From Paenibacillus luteus (GTDB lineage: Bacteria; Bacillota; Bacilli; Paenibacillales; Paenibacillaceae): DNA of 64,000 bases. Shown in pieces: positions 53,631 through 62,715 of the stretch. The stretch spans positions 62,001 through 126,000 of the forward strand of contig NZ_SKCD01000014.1 of the NCBI RefSeq assembly GCF_006542765.1, given 5' to 3'. The position numbers were made by a program, and so were the translations under genes. Position 1 is the first letter of the stretch; every line of letters starts with the position of its first letter. The notes beneath the pieces are model-generated. The model was given only the letters and a program-made list of their open reading frames with translations. It ran no database searches and was not told the DNA's origin.

Positions 53631-55148
53631 TTAATGTTGGAGTTGAAATTCCGCGAACTGCTTCTTCAATTCGGCAAATACAATGTCAAAGCCTGCCTTC
53701 TTGAGCGCTGCGATTGCATCCTCATAGTACTCTTCGTAACTGGCCAATCCAAAATTGATAGGCTCAATTTTTTCCTTATAGACCGCCATGACCTGCGCCA
53801 TCTCATTTTTGACGGACGCCTCATTGAAATGAAAGCCGAATAGCTTGGAAATGCGAGAGTTCTCGTCATTCGCAAGCATGTCATCGATAATGTCATCCTC
53901 TACACTGGCAGGTGCGAGAAAATAGTCCTTGTTGCGCCACATCCATTCGTATATTAACTGGTCATTGGTTAACTGCTTGATTTTACCGTTTTCCAGCTCA
54001 TAGTCCTTCCCCTCTACCCCATAAATAATAAAATTATAATTTTCTTTGTTTTGCAAAATCCAATTCATAAACATCATCGCACGTTCAGGGTTTTCCGATG
54101 CCGCAGTTATCATGAAAGCTTCATTGCTTGGGGTAGTGATAAACTTAGGTTTCTTCTTAGCAAGATAATACTCGCGCAGCCTGGCATTGGGATCGGCATT
54201 CCGTGCCGTCTGCAGGTTCTCCATCGCTCTGGAAACCGCGCCTACTCGAAAAAGAAGCTTGCCTGCATTCTCCTGATCGATCTTCGCTGCCGGATTGCCC
54301 ACTAAATTTTTGTCAATGATCCCCATATTCACCCATGACTCGCGTAAATGAGCCACCTGCTTGTACAAATCAGATTCCACATAACTTAGAATCTCGCCTG
54401 AATCCTCGTCAACCATAAATAACATTCGCTCATCCAATGAAGAGTAGTTTCGATCCGTTAGTTCGCGCCACAGCATTTCATGGCCTCGGTCCGTCTCCAA
54501 ATAGCCGTAATAACTCGGATCTATGGCCTGCATTCTTTTGAAAAATAGTTCTAAATCTGCAATTGTCTTTATTTCCGACATGCTGGCCTTCTCTAGCAAA
54601 TCCTGGCGAACCATGACGGAAGAAAATTTTCCTGCTGACGTAAACGCCTGCGAAGGTATTGCCCAAAGCTTATCGTCAATCCGTTTCTGCTTAAAGTTCT
54701 CATCGGGAATATGTTTAATCAGATCCTGCCCGTATTGGTTCAGCAGCTCATCTAAAGGCTGAATATATCCCTTCGTATAATAAACAGAGACGAAGGGTCC
54801 GCCATACCAGAACAAATCGTAATTTTCTCCGGTGGATAAGGCCAGTTCCAATTTTTGCTGGTAATTAGACCACGGGATATACGTCAATTCAAGCTTCATA
54901 TTTAAATCTTTTTTCAATCGGTCATTCAGTTCATTCTCAACGAAGTCACCCATGCGCACCGACAAATCGCCAGGCATGATGACCTTCAGCGTGACAAATG
55001 ATGCTGGCGCGTCTTCTACTTGTTTATCCGCTGTATTGGCATTTTGGATTCCCGGCTTATTTGAAGCATCGGGTCCGAAGTTGCTGTATAGGATGTACAG
55101 GAGAGACGCGAAAAGCATGACAACGATTCCAATAACAGCAGGTTTCAT
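53631..55148 (-). CDS. Membrane-anchored solute-binding-protein-like sensor partner
   Basis: About 505 residues. The fold is that of an LplA-type extracellular binding protein (LSTGENYDLFWYGGPFVS, then IPSQAFTSAGKFSSVMVRQDLLEKA) and the C-terminal region has the DUF3502-like helical end. The N-terminal hydrophobic stretch (about 3-22) is not followed by a Cys, so it stays as a transmembrane anchor instead of being lipidated. The start is ATG 55146-55148; a TTG at 55160 sits directly against AGGGGG and is too close. No permease genes follow. The operon continues with a kinase and a regulator, so a role in ligand sensing rather than import is inferred, as known for XylFII-LytS. It is also possible that it works with the importer at 61867-63585. 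Confidence 0.85.
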   Translation of the reverse strand: MKPAVIGIVVMLFASLLYILYSNFGPDASNKPGIQNANTADKQVEDAPASFVTLKVIMPGDLSVRMGDFVENELNDRLKKDLNMKLELTYIPWSNYQQKLELALSTGENYDLFWYGGPFVSVYYTKGYIQPLDELLNQYGQDLIKHIPDENFKQKRIDDKLWAIPSQAFTSAGKFSSVMVRQDLLEKASMSEIKTIADLELFFKRMQAIDPSYYGYLETDRGHEMLWRELTDRNYSSLDERMLFMVDEDSGEILSYVESDLYKQVAHLRESWVNMGIIDKNLVGNPAAKIDQENAGKLLFRVGAVSRAMENLQTARNADPNARLREYYLAKKKPKFITTPSNEAFMITAASENPERAMMFMNWILQNKENYNFIIYGVEGKDYELENGKIKQLTNDQLIYEWMWRNKDYFLAPASVEDDIIDDMLANDENSRISKLFGFHFNEASVKNEMAQVMAVYKEKIEPINFGLASYEEYYEDAIAALKKAGFDIVFAELKKQFAEFQLQH

Positions 55149-55233
55149 CGAAAAGCACAACCCCCTATACTGTAGAGCCTCAAAGCTAGTCTACACTAAT
55201 TTTTTCAAGGTGAATACGATGCCGTCATAGAAC

Positions 55234-55266
55234 AGGAGCACATGAATTCTAAACTCATGTGCTCCT
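55234..55266 (-). terminator. Terminator after the giant SLH gene
   Basis: A perfect 12-bp stem AGGAGCACATGA/TCATGTGCTCCT (55234-55245, 55255-55266) lies 17 bases past the stop at 55283. The U-tract after it on the minus strand is weak (TGTTCT). Confidence 0.7.
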
Positions 55267-55282
55267 TAACCTCATTTATTAT

Positions 55283-58200
55283 TTAGTTAATAAACTGTAC
55301 GAACTGCAAGAACCGTTTCATCATGACAGACGCTTCCGCTCGGCTTGCATGAGCGCCAGGATCCAGCGTCTGCTCTGACTTGCCTTGGATGATTTGAGCG
55401 GTGAGCAATTCAGCTATCGCCTGTTTGGCCCAAGCACTGATGGAACCGTTATCCGTATATTTCTCAAGCGTTTTTTCATTGGCTTGGACGGATTTGTTCA
55501 CATAGCCCAGAGCTCTCGATAGCATAACCGCCATCTGCTCGCGAGTGATTCGTTCATTGGGTTTAAATGAACCATCACTAAAGCCTTCAATGATTCCCGC
55601 TTCAACCGCTGCTGCAATCGGAGCTGCAAACCAGTCCCCTTTGGACACATCGCTAAAACCGGCGTCCGTACTTAGCGTACTCCATCCGAGAGAACGAACG
55701 AGTATGGCTGTGAACTCTGCGCGAGTAATCGGTTTGTCCGGCGAAAAGCCGTTAAGCGAAACCCCATTAATCATTCTCTTAGAGGCTAGCAGCTCGATGT
55801 CTGATTGAGCCCAATGGCCAGAAAGATCAGTGAACGCCTTACTGCCCGAGGCTACCGTATAAATGCTATTTCCATTTCGTTTGATGACAACCTCTGTATT
55901 TCCGCCATTTGCTAAAAGAACGGATGGAACAAAATAAAAGGTTGCTGTATCCGGGTTGAATAGAAGTGCCGTCGTTTTTGTTGGATCTACAGCTCCCGGC
56001 ACCATAACCGTTCTTTCCAGATAGGTGCTGCCGAAGCCGGTAATCTCCATCGATTTTCCGTTAGCTTGAGCAAAGATGTTGTAATCCAGTGCAGGGGCAA
56101 GCAATGTCAACCCTTCTTTGCTTGCCTGTTCAGACATTAGGTCTGCTACACTGTCTGCAGCTCTGCTAATGACGATGCTTATGGTCATTTCTTCAGGACC
56201 GACGCCCAGCTTTTTCGCTAATGTGGCTAATCCCAAACTTTTGACAGGAACCTTGTAGCTTCCGAAATCCGTCTCTACCATGACTGACGCTTCCGGCAGC
56301 TCACTCGCAACACCTGCAAATGCAGATGATGGAATATTAACCTTCGTATTTCTACCTTCATTTTTCAGTTTGATGATAACCGATTTTGAATTTGCGGAAG
56401 TCGAGCCTGTAAGAAGGGCATGGAAGGCATCCTGAAGCTTCTTCGCATCAATGGTGGCTACCATCTCAATAACGCCATTCTCATTCGTTGTTGGAACAAG
56501 CATGACAGCGTCTTGTCCCAGCTTAATTCCTTTGTCCGTTATTTCCGGTGTTGATGTTGTAGGCGGTGTTGACGTGCCGCCAGTCCCGCCAGATGGCGGG
56601 TTTGATTCGGAAGAGATCGTTACATGAAATAACTTCTCCAGATTGCCATCCGAAGTCTTAGCCGTAATGACGGTTTGGCCAATACCAACTGCCGTGACCA
56701 AGCCTGCGGCTGACACATAGGCAACCTTATGGTCTGCGGAAGACCAGACGACTCTTTTATTGCTTGCCTGTTCCGGAGTTACGGTAACGTCCATTTGCTT
56801 GCTTGCACCTGGAGCCAATTGTACCTGGACAGGCGTTGTCGCCGTTAATCCCGTAACTCTTACTGGGGCTTCAGCAGCACTATTGAATACGTCTACGCTG
56901 CCCAGATTCAGCCAACCGTTTGCATTTTGCTCAGCATTTGCGAAGTTAAATGTCTTGGCATCTGCATTGATTTCTTCTAACGGATTTACATAGCGCATCA
57001 AAATTTGATAGCTTCCATTGCTTAATTCCGGATTGTTAGTGAATTCAAACCGCTTGTTGTTATCAAATCCATTCGTATTTGGAAGAATGCCTTCCAAATC
57101 CCAATCCGGATTCCATATTTTAATAATGCCATTACCTGATTTGGCAGCAAGTTCAACCTTCCAGTTGTAATAGAACGGCGCTACTCCTTTGTTCTCAAGC
57201 TCTACTCCTACTTTCAGGTTTCCGTTAGTCGCGTCCAGATAGGCGGTAGGCACATAATATTCATAGCCCATTCTGCGCGAGCCTTCCGTAGCTCTAGCCA
57301 GAGGCTCTGGATCCAGAGGAGTTTGGAAAATTCCTTGAGCAAGCAACCAAGATGCATGGGTTAAGCCAAGACTCGTGTAATAATCCTCTCCCTGCGCCCC
57401 CTCGATCGGCGTCGATGGTTCATTGTATCTAGGCGGATCGTTATTCCACATTTTCACTTGAATTTCCGGTCTCATCTCGCCGCCCATGCTATTCGTCTTC
57501 CAGAACTCCGTTACTCCTGCGTCATTGACTTTGCCCCAGAAATGCCAGCCTTGTCCGCCTAAGCTTGGCGGGAGTGTCTGGAAGGCAAAGGAATCATCAT
57601 GGTAGCCGACATCGAAATTTTTGGTTTTAAGCGTGCTATTCTCCATTGGATTTCTTAATACGAGCTGCGTTTCGTCGAACGCGTGGTCTATTGCGGTAAG
57701 AACCCGCTTCATGTTGGCGTCTGTTGGCATCAGATTAGGCGACTTCAGATTCCCGTCATAGGGATACGTATGCCATTCGCCCCAGAAGCCGATTAGCCCA
57801 ATCATGATGGACCCGATTCGGGGATCGCCATCATATCGCGTTCCTAGCGCACCAATGAAATTGTCCAAAGCCTCCAATAATCGCTCATCGTTATAGTCAG
57901 GCGCCAAACTCGTGGCATCCTTGCCATTGTCAAATTCCTCATATTGATAAGTCTTCAGCCCTTCATCGATTAGAAATTGCGGGATTGCTGAAGGCTTGTT
58001 CGGATAGTCCAGATAAACCCTGAATACGGACTGATTGCCTCGGGACGCCACCTCTGCAAGCCGTTTATCCAGTTCAGACCAGTTAAAGTCATCCAAATTG
58101 TTCATCAGCTTGCTCAGCGGCAAGTAGAAAAACTCTAAGCTGTATGGAAGCTGTGTAGGCCGATCTCTCCAATCATCGCCCTCTTTGAAATAAGCTTCCT

Positions 58201-61200
58201 CAGCTGCATCGTAGAAAGGAAGGAAGCCCTTGAGCGGATTATCTACCGGTGCAGGCTGATACGCCAAAGCATGCGTTCCTTCCGTTGTTGCCCAAGCTGG
58301 CGGGCTCGGGTGTTCGGCAGGAGGTGTCGTTGTGCCTCCTCCAGATCCGCTTGTTCTGCCCGTTAACGCATAGAGGCCAATCTGGTCGATGCTGAGGATG
58401 TTGTCCGCTTGATTTTTAGGACCAAAACCGAATTGAATTTGAAGCACTTTGCTCGCATCGAATACAGCATTGCAAGCATCGCAGCCTTGCCATGCGGACT
58501 GAGCGAACGCGCTCCAAGGAATTCGAACCATTCCTTTGTAGCCGGCAGGAATGGAAAGCGAGCCTCCACCGAGCGCAGTCGACTTCCAGCCGTCGGCTCC
58601 ATAGTAGAAGTTCACGACTCCTCCTTCTTTTAACGAAAACTCACCTTTAGGTGCATCGGTAACTAGCGATATATTGAGATCCATATTTTTGTTGCTTGGC
58701 GACGTGTTATTAGCCCAGAATGTGAATCCATCAAATGCGGACCAATCTGTGTCTGTTCCGGTAAACGCCGCACGTTTAATATTGACCCAATCGGATATGG
58801 GTTTGCCCAAAGGCGGGGAAACTGCGAATTTCATCGCCTGACTGCCATTCGCATAATTAACTTTGTCAATCGCACGAAGCGCAGATGGTTCTCCGGACTC
58901 CCAGTCTACTCTCCAGATATTCTGCAAAGCGGCATCGCCCTCATACGATTCGAAATCTTCCAGTACTTTATCCGCTCGATAGAGCATGATGTCATCAATC
59001 GTGATGACATTGTGAATATAACCGGCTGGCGGGTATCCGAACTGAAGCCCCGTTACTTCGCTGGCATCCAACACTGCAGCGCAGTCCGCTTGAACACCGT
59101 CGCACTGCCATGCGGATTGAACGAATTGATCCCAAGCAATTCTTACTACGCCTTTGAAGCCTGCGGGAACATTTAACGAGCTTCCGTTGAACGCCGCAGC
59201 CTGCCAGCTTCCGTCAGCGGCGATTGTCGATGCTGACCCGCCTTCCTTCAAGCCAAACTCCCCTTTGGCTGCTGGCGTTTGAAGCGCGACATTCATGCTG
59301 AAACTTTTATTATCCGTTGTTGCATTGTCTACCCAGAAGCTTAAACCGTCGAATTTGGACCAATCACGTTTGTCCGAAGGGATGGAATAGATGGTATTCG
59401 ACCACTCCGAATCCGCGATCGCAACCGAAAGCGTAAGGCCCTTGCTTCCGCTCGATTGGCCAAGCGCTCTTGTCACTGAGCCCGGTTTGTCCGACCACGC
59501 TTCCGTCCAGGCTTGCCCAAGAGCAGCATCATCGGCATAGGACTCGAAATTATCAATGAGACCCGGCTTTTCCGAACCTGGATTAGTGCCTGGGTTAGTA
59601 CCAGGATCAGTGCCAGGGTCAGTATCTGATTCATACTTGTCCGTAAAGTAAATTTCATCAATATAAATGGTGCCTGTCGTATCCCAAGCCGCTTGTGAAA
59701 TCGCAATGCTCCAGATGGTTTGCGACAAATTCACCCCTTGATCAGGCAAGTCGATAACTATGTCTTTATAGCTGGTTGTAATCGTATCTCCGCTGAATTG
59801 ACCGATCGTTTTTGTTACCCCGCCAACACTGAGGCTGACCTGATTCTCTTCTCCACCGACGGCTCCCTTCACCCGAAGAACCAGCTTCCTCGTATCTGCA
59901 ACGTTTCGGCCGATATTTGTTTCCAACCGCGACATATTCTGATATTGCAGGACTAATGCGCCATCTTGGACCACGCCAGCGCCATTCCCGTTGGCAAAAC
60001 CGCTTGAACCAGTCCATTGGTTAAGGTCATTTTGAGTGTTGCCAGACCACGCTGGCGTTCCATCATAATCATCCACGAGCAGGCGCTTTGGCGGCGATGG
60101 CGGTGAAGTTGGAGGCGCCACGCACGGTGAAGCGCAATCTCCTACCAGCACGGGACCCAAATTGAGCCAGCCTGCGTTGTCTTGATTCGTATTTGCGAAT
60201 CCTACTTTTTTCGCCTTATTGCTAATCGCCTCTAACGGATTAACGACCTTCATCACTAAATAATAGTAACCATCATTCAAACCTGGAGTCGGAATGGACG
60301 TATCAAAATAATAAGGTTCGCCGAATGGGATATACTTTGGATCACCAGAGAGGTTCCACTCCGGATACGTTCTAATTTGCAAAGGCATAACCTTTGTCAT
60401 ATCCCATGTCGTATCCCATTGCTTAACCAGCTTCCCAGATACGCTTTTCACTCCCAGCTCTACCTTCCAAGGATAAGCGAAGGGAGCAACCCCGTTATTC
60501 TGTATGGTTACTCCGACCTTAAGCGGGTCGCCTTGAGCAACATCATTATAGTAGGCGCTCTTTACATTTAAATCATAGCCCATCTTTCTAACACCTGCGG
60601 CAACAGTAGCATCGTTGGCACTATAATTACTGATCCCGCCATGGTTGATCATCCACGTTGCATGAGTCAGTTCAATATCATCCATTGCATGGTCAACATT
60701 GGCGCCGCCGCTGAAGAAGCTGCTCTGAATTTCTGGACGCACTTCTCCACCAACCGATTCCGTAATCCATTTGTTCTCGGAACCAGCTTCCAGCATTTTG
60801 GTCAAAAACGAGTAATAGGCTCCGCCCATGCTCTCTGGCTGCGTTACGCTCTGGAGAGGATTTCCTTCCTTATACCCGAATGAGTCATCATGATATCCAA
60901 AATTATACTCCGGTGCACCGGGCAAGCCGGGATATCGAACCTCAAGCTTGGTTTGGTCGAAAGCGCTATCATAAGCCATGAATATTTCTCCAATTGTATC
61001 TGCGCTTGGCATGTAGTTCGGCAAACCATCCGCAGTATCCTCATCATAAGGGTAAGTATGCCACTCCCCCCATAGTCCTACGAGGCCCATATGAATAAAT
61101 CCGATACGCGGATCTCCATCATACTCTGCACCAAAAGCTTTAATGAAGTTAGTCAAATAAGTGACCATTAAAGGATCATCATAATCAGGCTCATCCTGAC

Positions 61201-61687
61201 CAAATGTAGCGTTATAACGCATATCAACGCCGCTTTGGTGAATAAAGTCCGGTATCGCATCCTCCTTGCCCGGATATTCTAGATAGACCCTGATTGCCGC
61301 CTGATTCCCTCTTGCAGCAATGGCATTCAGTGCCGGCTCTATGCCCGTATCAAATGTATAGGAATCAGAGCCATTCATCACCGCTTTCAGCGGGATATAA
61401 TACCATTCCAAGCTGTGGGGGAATGAAGTTTCCGTTTCCCACGGATAGAACGGTGCGAATCCTTTTAGCGGGTTATCTAGTGGGCTTGGGGCAAAGCTCA
61501 AATCATGCTGAGTCAAGGCGCTATCCACCATAGGACTCGGATACGGATTAGTGGGTACGCGCGTTGGAGCCGGGTCTGCGCTAGCAATGCTTGCAGCATT
61601 TCCGAAGAATGTACTTAATAACAAACAGCCAATAAGAAATACTTTGAATGATGCCTTCTTAATATTGTGTACGGATAATGGATTCAT
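55283..61687 (-). CDS. Giant S-layer (SLH) protein with duplicated DUF4832-like cores and carbohydrate-binding modules
   Basis: About 2134 residues. GGAGG lies seven bases ahead of ATG 61685-61687; an upstream TTG at 61702 overlaps this site. Order: signal peptide (cleavage near 37); first DUF4874/DUF4832-type TIM-barrel core (about 65-515); a CBM-like domain (540-690) and a DPGTDPGTNPG linker; two related ~195-residue beta-domains (about 715-905 and 910-1105, each with FxSYxxDAAL-like start and PAGxKGxVRI); second DUF4832-type core (about 1145-1600); a BIG2 domain (1615-1695); a Pro/Thr linker; a pre-SLH module; three SLH repeats (1950-2134: WAQSDIELLASKRMINGVS, WFAAPIAAAVEAGII, WAKQAIAELLTAQII). 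Both cores keep GxWGEWHTYPYD and YHDDSF. It is anchored to the cell wall and probably binds or cleaves a glycan. The reaction is unknown. A cre site lies upstream. Confidence 0.9.
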   Translation of the reverse strand: MNPLSVHNIKKASFKVFLIGCLLLSTFFGNAASIASADPAPTRVPTNPYPSPMVDSALTQHDLSFAPSPLDNPLKGFAPFYPWETETSFPHSLEWYYIPLKAVMNGSDSYTFDTGIEPALNAIAARGNQAAIRVYLEYPGKEDAIPDFIHQSGVDMRYNATFGQDEPDYDDPLMVTYLTNFIKAFGAEYDGDPRIGFIHMGLVGLWGEWHTYPYDEDTADGLPNYMPSADTIGEIFMAYDSAFDQTKLEVRYPGLPGAPEYNFGYHDDSFGYKEGNPLQSVTQPESMGGAYYSFLTKMLEAGSENKWITESVGGEVRPEIQSSFFSGGANVDHAMDDIELTHATWMINHGGISNYSANDATVAAGVRKMGYDLNVKSAYYNDVAQGDPLKVGVTIQNNGVAPFAYPWKVELGVKSVSGKLVKQWDTTWDMTKVMPLQIRTYPEWNLSGDPKYIPFGEPYYFDTSIPTPGLNDGYYYLVMKVVNPLEAISNKAKKVGFANTNQDNAGWLNLGPVLVGDCASPCVAPPTSPPSPPKRLLVDDYDGTPAWSGNTQNDLNQWTGSSGFANGNGAGVVQDGALVLQYQNMSRLETNIGRNVADTRKLVLRVKGAVGGEENQVSLSVGGVTKTIGQFSGDTITTSYKDIVIDLPDQGVNLSQTIWSIAISQAAWDTTGTIYIDEIYFTDKYESDTDPGTDPGTNPGTNPGSEKPGLIDNFESYADDAALGQAWTEAWSDKPGSVTRALGQSSGSKGLTLSVAIADSEWSNTIYSIPSDKRDWSKFDGLSFWVDNATTDNKSFSMNVALQTPAAKGEFGLKEGGSASTIAADGSWQAAAFNGSSLNVPAGFKGVVRIAWDQFVQSAWQCDGVQADCAAVLDASEVTGLQFGYPPAGYIHNVITIDDIMLYRADKVLEDFESYEGDAALQNIWRVDWESGEPSALRAIDKVNYANGSQAMKFAVSPPLGKPISDWVNIKRAAFTGTDTDWSAFDGFTFWANNTSPSNKNMDLNISLVTDAPKGEFSLKEGGVVNFYYGADGWKSTALGGGSLSIPAGYKGMVRIPWSAFAQSAWQGCDACNAVFDASKVLQIQFGFGPKNQADNILSIDQIGLYALTGRTSGSGGGTTTPPAEHPSPPAWATTEGTHALAYQPAPVDNPLKGFLPFYDAAEEAYFKEGDDWRDRPTQLPYSLEFFYLPLSKLMNNLDDFNWSELDKRLAEVASRGNQSVFRVYLDYPNKPSAIPQFLIDEGLKTYQYEEFDNGKDATSLAPDYNDERLLEALDNFIGALGTRYDGDPRIGSIMIGLIGFWGEWHTYPYDGNLKSPNLMPTDANMKRVLTAIDHAFDETQLVLRNPMENSTLKTKNFDVGYHDDSFAFQTLPPSLGGQGWHFWGKVNDAGVTEFWKTNSMGGEMRPEIQVKMWNNDPPRYNEPSTPIEGAQGEDYYTSLGLTHASWLLAQGIFQTPLDPEPLARATEGSRRMGYEYYVPTAYLDATNGNLKVGVELENKGVAPFYYNWKVELAAKSGNGIIKIWNPDWDLEGILPNTNGFDNNKRFEFTNNPELSNGSYQILMRYVNPLEEINADAKTFNFANAEQNANGWLNLGSVDVFNSAAEAPVRVTGLTATTPVQVQLAPGASKQMDVTVTPEQASNKRVVWSSADHKVAYVSAAGLVTAVGIGQTVITAKTSDGNLEKLFHVTISSESNPPSGGTGGTSTPPTTSTPEITDKGIKLGQDAVMLVPTTNENGVIEMVATIDAKKLQDAFHALLTGSTSANSKSVIIKLKNEGRNTKVNIPSSAFAGVASELPEASVMVETDFGSYKVPVKSLGLATLAKKLGVGPEEMTISIVISRAADSVADLMSEQASKEGLTLLAPALDYNIFAQANGKSMEITGFGSTYLERTVMVPGAVDPTKTTALLFNPDTATFYFVPSVLLANGGNTEVVIKRNGNSIYTVASGSKAFTDLSGHWAQSDIELLASKRMINGVSLNGFSPDKPITRAEFTAILVRSLGWSTLSTDAGFSDVSKGDWFAAPIAAAVEAGIIEGFSDGSFKPNERITREQMAVMLSRALGYVNKSVQANEKTLEKYTDNGSISAWAKQAIAELLTAQIIQGKSEQTLDPGAHASRAEASVMMKRFLQFVQFIN

Positions 61688-61718
61688 CGAAATCCTCCTC
61701 AATAACGTCGTTAAATAA

Positions 61719-61732
61719 TGAAAACGCTGTCA
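61719..61732 (+). promoter_or_regulatory. Catabolite-responsive element (cre), CcpA binding site
   Basis: TGAAAACGCTGTCA matches the classical cre consensus TGWAANCGNTNWCW at every position. It lies 32 bases upstream of the giant SLH gene's ATG and downstream of the permease gene, so CcpA would block or reduce transcription when preferred sugars are present. Confidence 0.72.
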
Positions 61733-61741
61733 TAATTACCG

Positions 61742-61776
61742 CTGCTTATTGGGTTGTTCCCACGCAAAATAAGCAG
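61742..61776 (-). repeat. Inverted repeat between permease and giant SLH genes
   Basis: Perfect 9-bp arms CTGCTTATT (61742-61750) and AATAAGCAG (61768-61776). A second small dyad ATCCGG/CCGGAT lies at 61784-61807. Neither has a T-tract, so they are more likely an mRNA structure or operator than a terminator. Confidence 0.5.
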
Positions 61777-61866
61777 TAGGTCAATCCGGACTCGCATAAG
61801 CCCGGATCCCTGCGAAAATAAATTCAAAACCGATGAAGCAAATGAGAAGCAAGAGAATTAATTGTT

Positions 61867-62706
61867 TTAACCTTTATGCGCACTAAATGCGATACCTTCG
61901 ATAAACTGCTTTTGAAATATAAAGAACAAGATGATCATCGGAACGACCGCCATAAAGGCACCTGCCATTAACACAGGGTAATCTGTTCCGAACATGGAAA
62001 CGAGTGTGGCAATACCTGATGACAACGTCATCTTCTCAGGTGAGCTATTAATAATAAGCGGCCATTGCAGTTCATTCCACGACCACTGCAATTGAATGAT
62101 GACAATAGCCACTAAAGCTGACTTAACTAACGGAAGCATGATATGCCAGTAAATTTGAAATGGATTGCAGCCATCCAGCACTGCCGCTTCTTCCAATTCC
62201 TTAGATATCGTCAAGAAAAATTGCCTTAATAGAAAAGTAGCGAAAGGACTAATTAACGAGGTAATCCAGAGAGCAGTTACCGTATTGACTAATCCAAAGT
62301 CGCTCATCATCATGTATTGCGGCGTATAAAAAACAGGATTAGGAACCATCATGACCGAGATTATCACTACAAAAAGAATCGTACTTCCCGGGAACCTCAA
62401 CCGCGCAAAGGCATAGGCTGCCATCGAGCTAAATATAACTGGAAACACGGTCTTCATCATCGCTGTGAAAATCGTATTCATATAATAAAACGGAAATGCG
62501 GATTGCTTGATCGCCTCAATATATCCTCTTAGGCTGGGGGCATCCGGGAAAAGTCGGATTGGAATTTGAGTAGCTTCCGTAGTTGTCTTCAGCGAAGTCA
62601 GCACCATCCATACAAATGGAACGAGCATAATAACGGCGCTGATAATAAGAATGCTATGAACAATCCAGTTGATCTTCCTCGCCGATGAGATTTGCATTTC
62701 TGTCAT
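61867..62706 (-). CDS. Carbohydrate ABC transporter permease, MalG-type
   Basis: 279 residues with six membrane segments. The EAA loop is ELEEAAVLDGCNPFQIYWHIML and the C-terminus FQKQFIEGIAFSAHKG is typical. AGGAGG lies ahead of ATG 62706. It follows the MalF-type permease gene by nine bases and precedes the giant SLH gene, which suggests that the importer takes up products of what the SLH protein binds or cleaves. Confidence 0.93.
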   Translation of the reverse strand: MTEMQISSARKINWIVHSILIISAVIMLVPFVWMVLTSLKTTTEATQIPIRLFPDAPSLRGYIEAIKQSAFPFYYMNTIFTAMMKTVFPVIFSSMAAYAFARLRFPGSTILFVVIISVMMVPNPVFYTPQYMMMSDFGLVNTVTALWITSLISPFATFLLRQFFLTISKELEEAAVLDGCNPFQIYWHIMLPLVKSALVAIVIIQLQWSWNELQWPLIINSSPEKMTLSSGIATLVSMFGTDYPVLMAGAFMAVVPMIILFFIFQKQFIEGIAFSAHKG

Positions 62707-62715
62707 CCTTCCTCC

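Noticed and set aside
55283..61687. Repeated stretches in the giant gene as a CRISPR or mobile repeat array
   Set aside because: The repeats are protein-domain duplications in frame with the gene and have no spacer structure or terminal inverted repeats.
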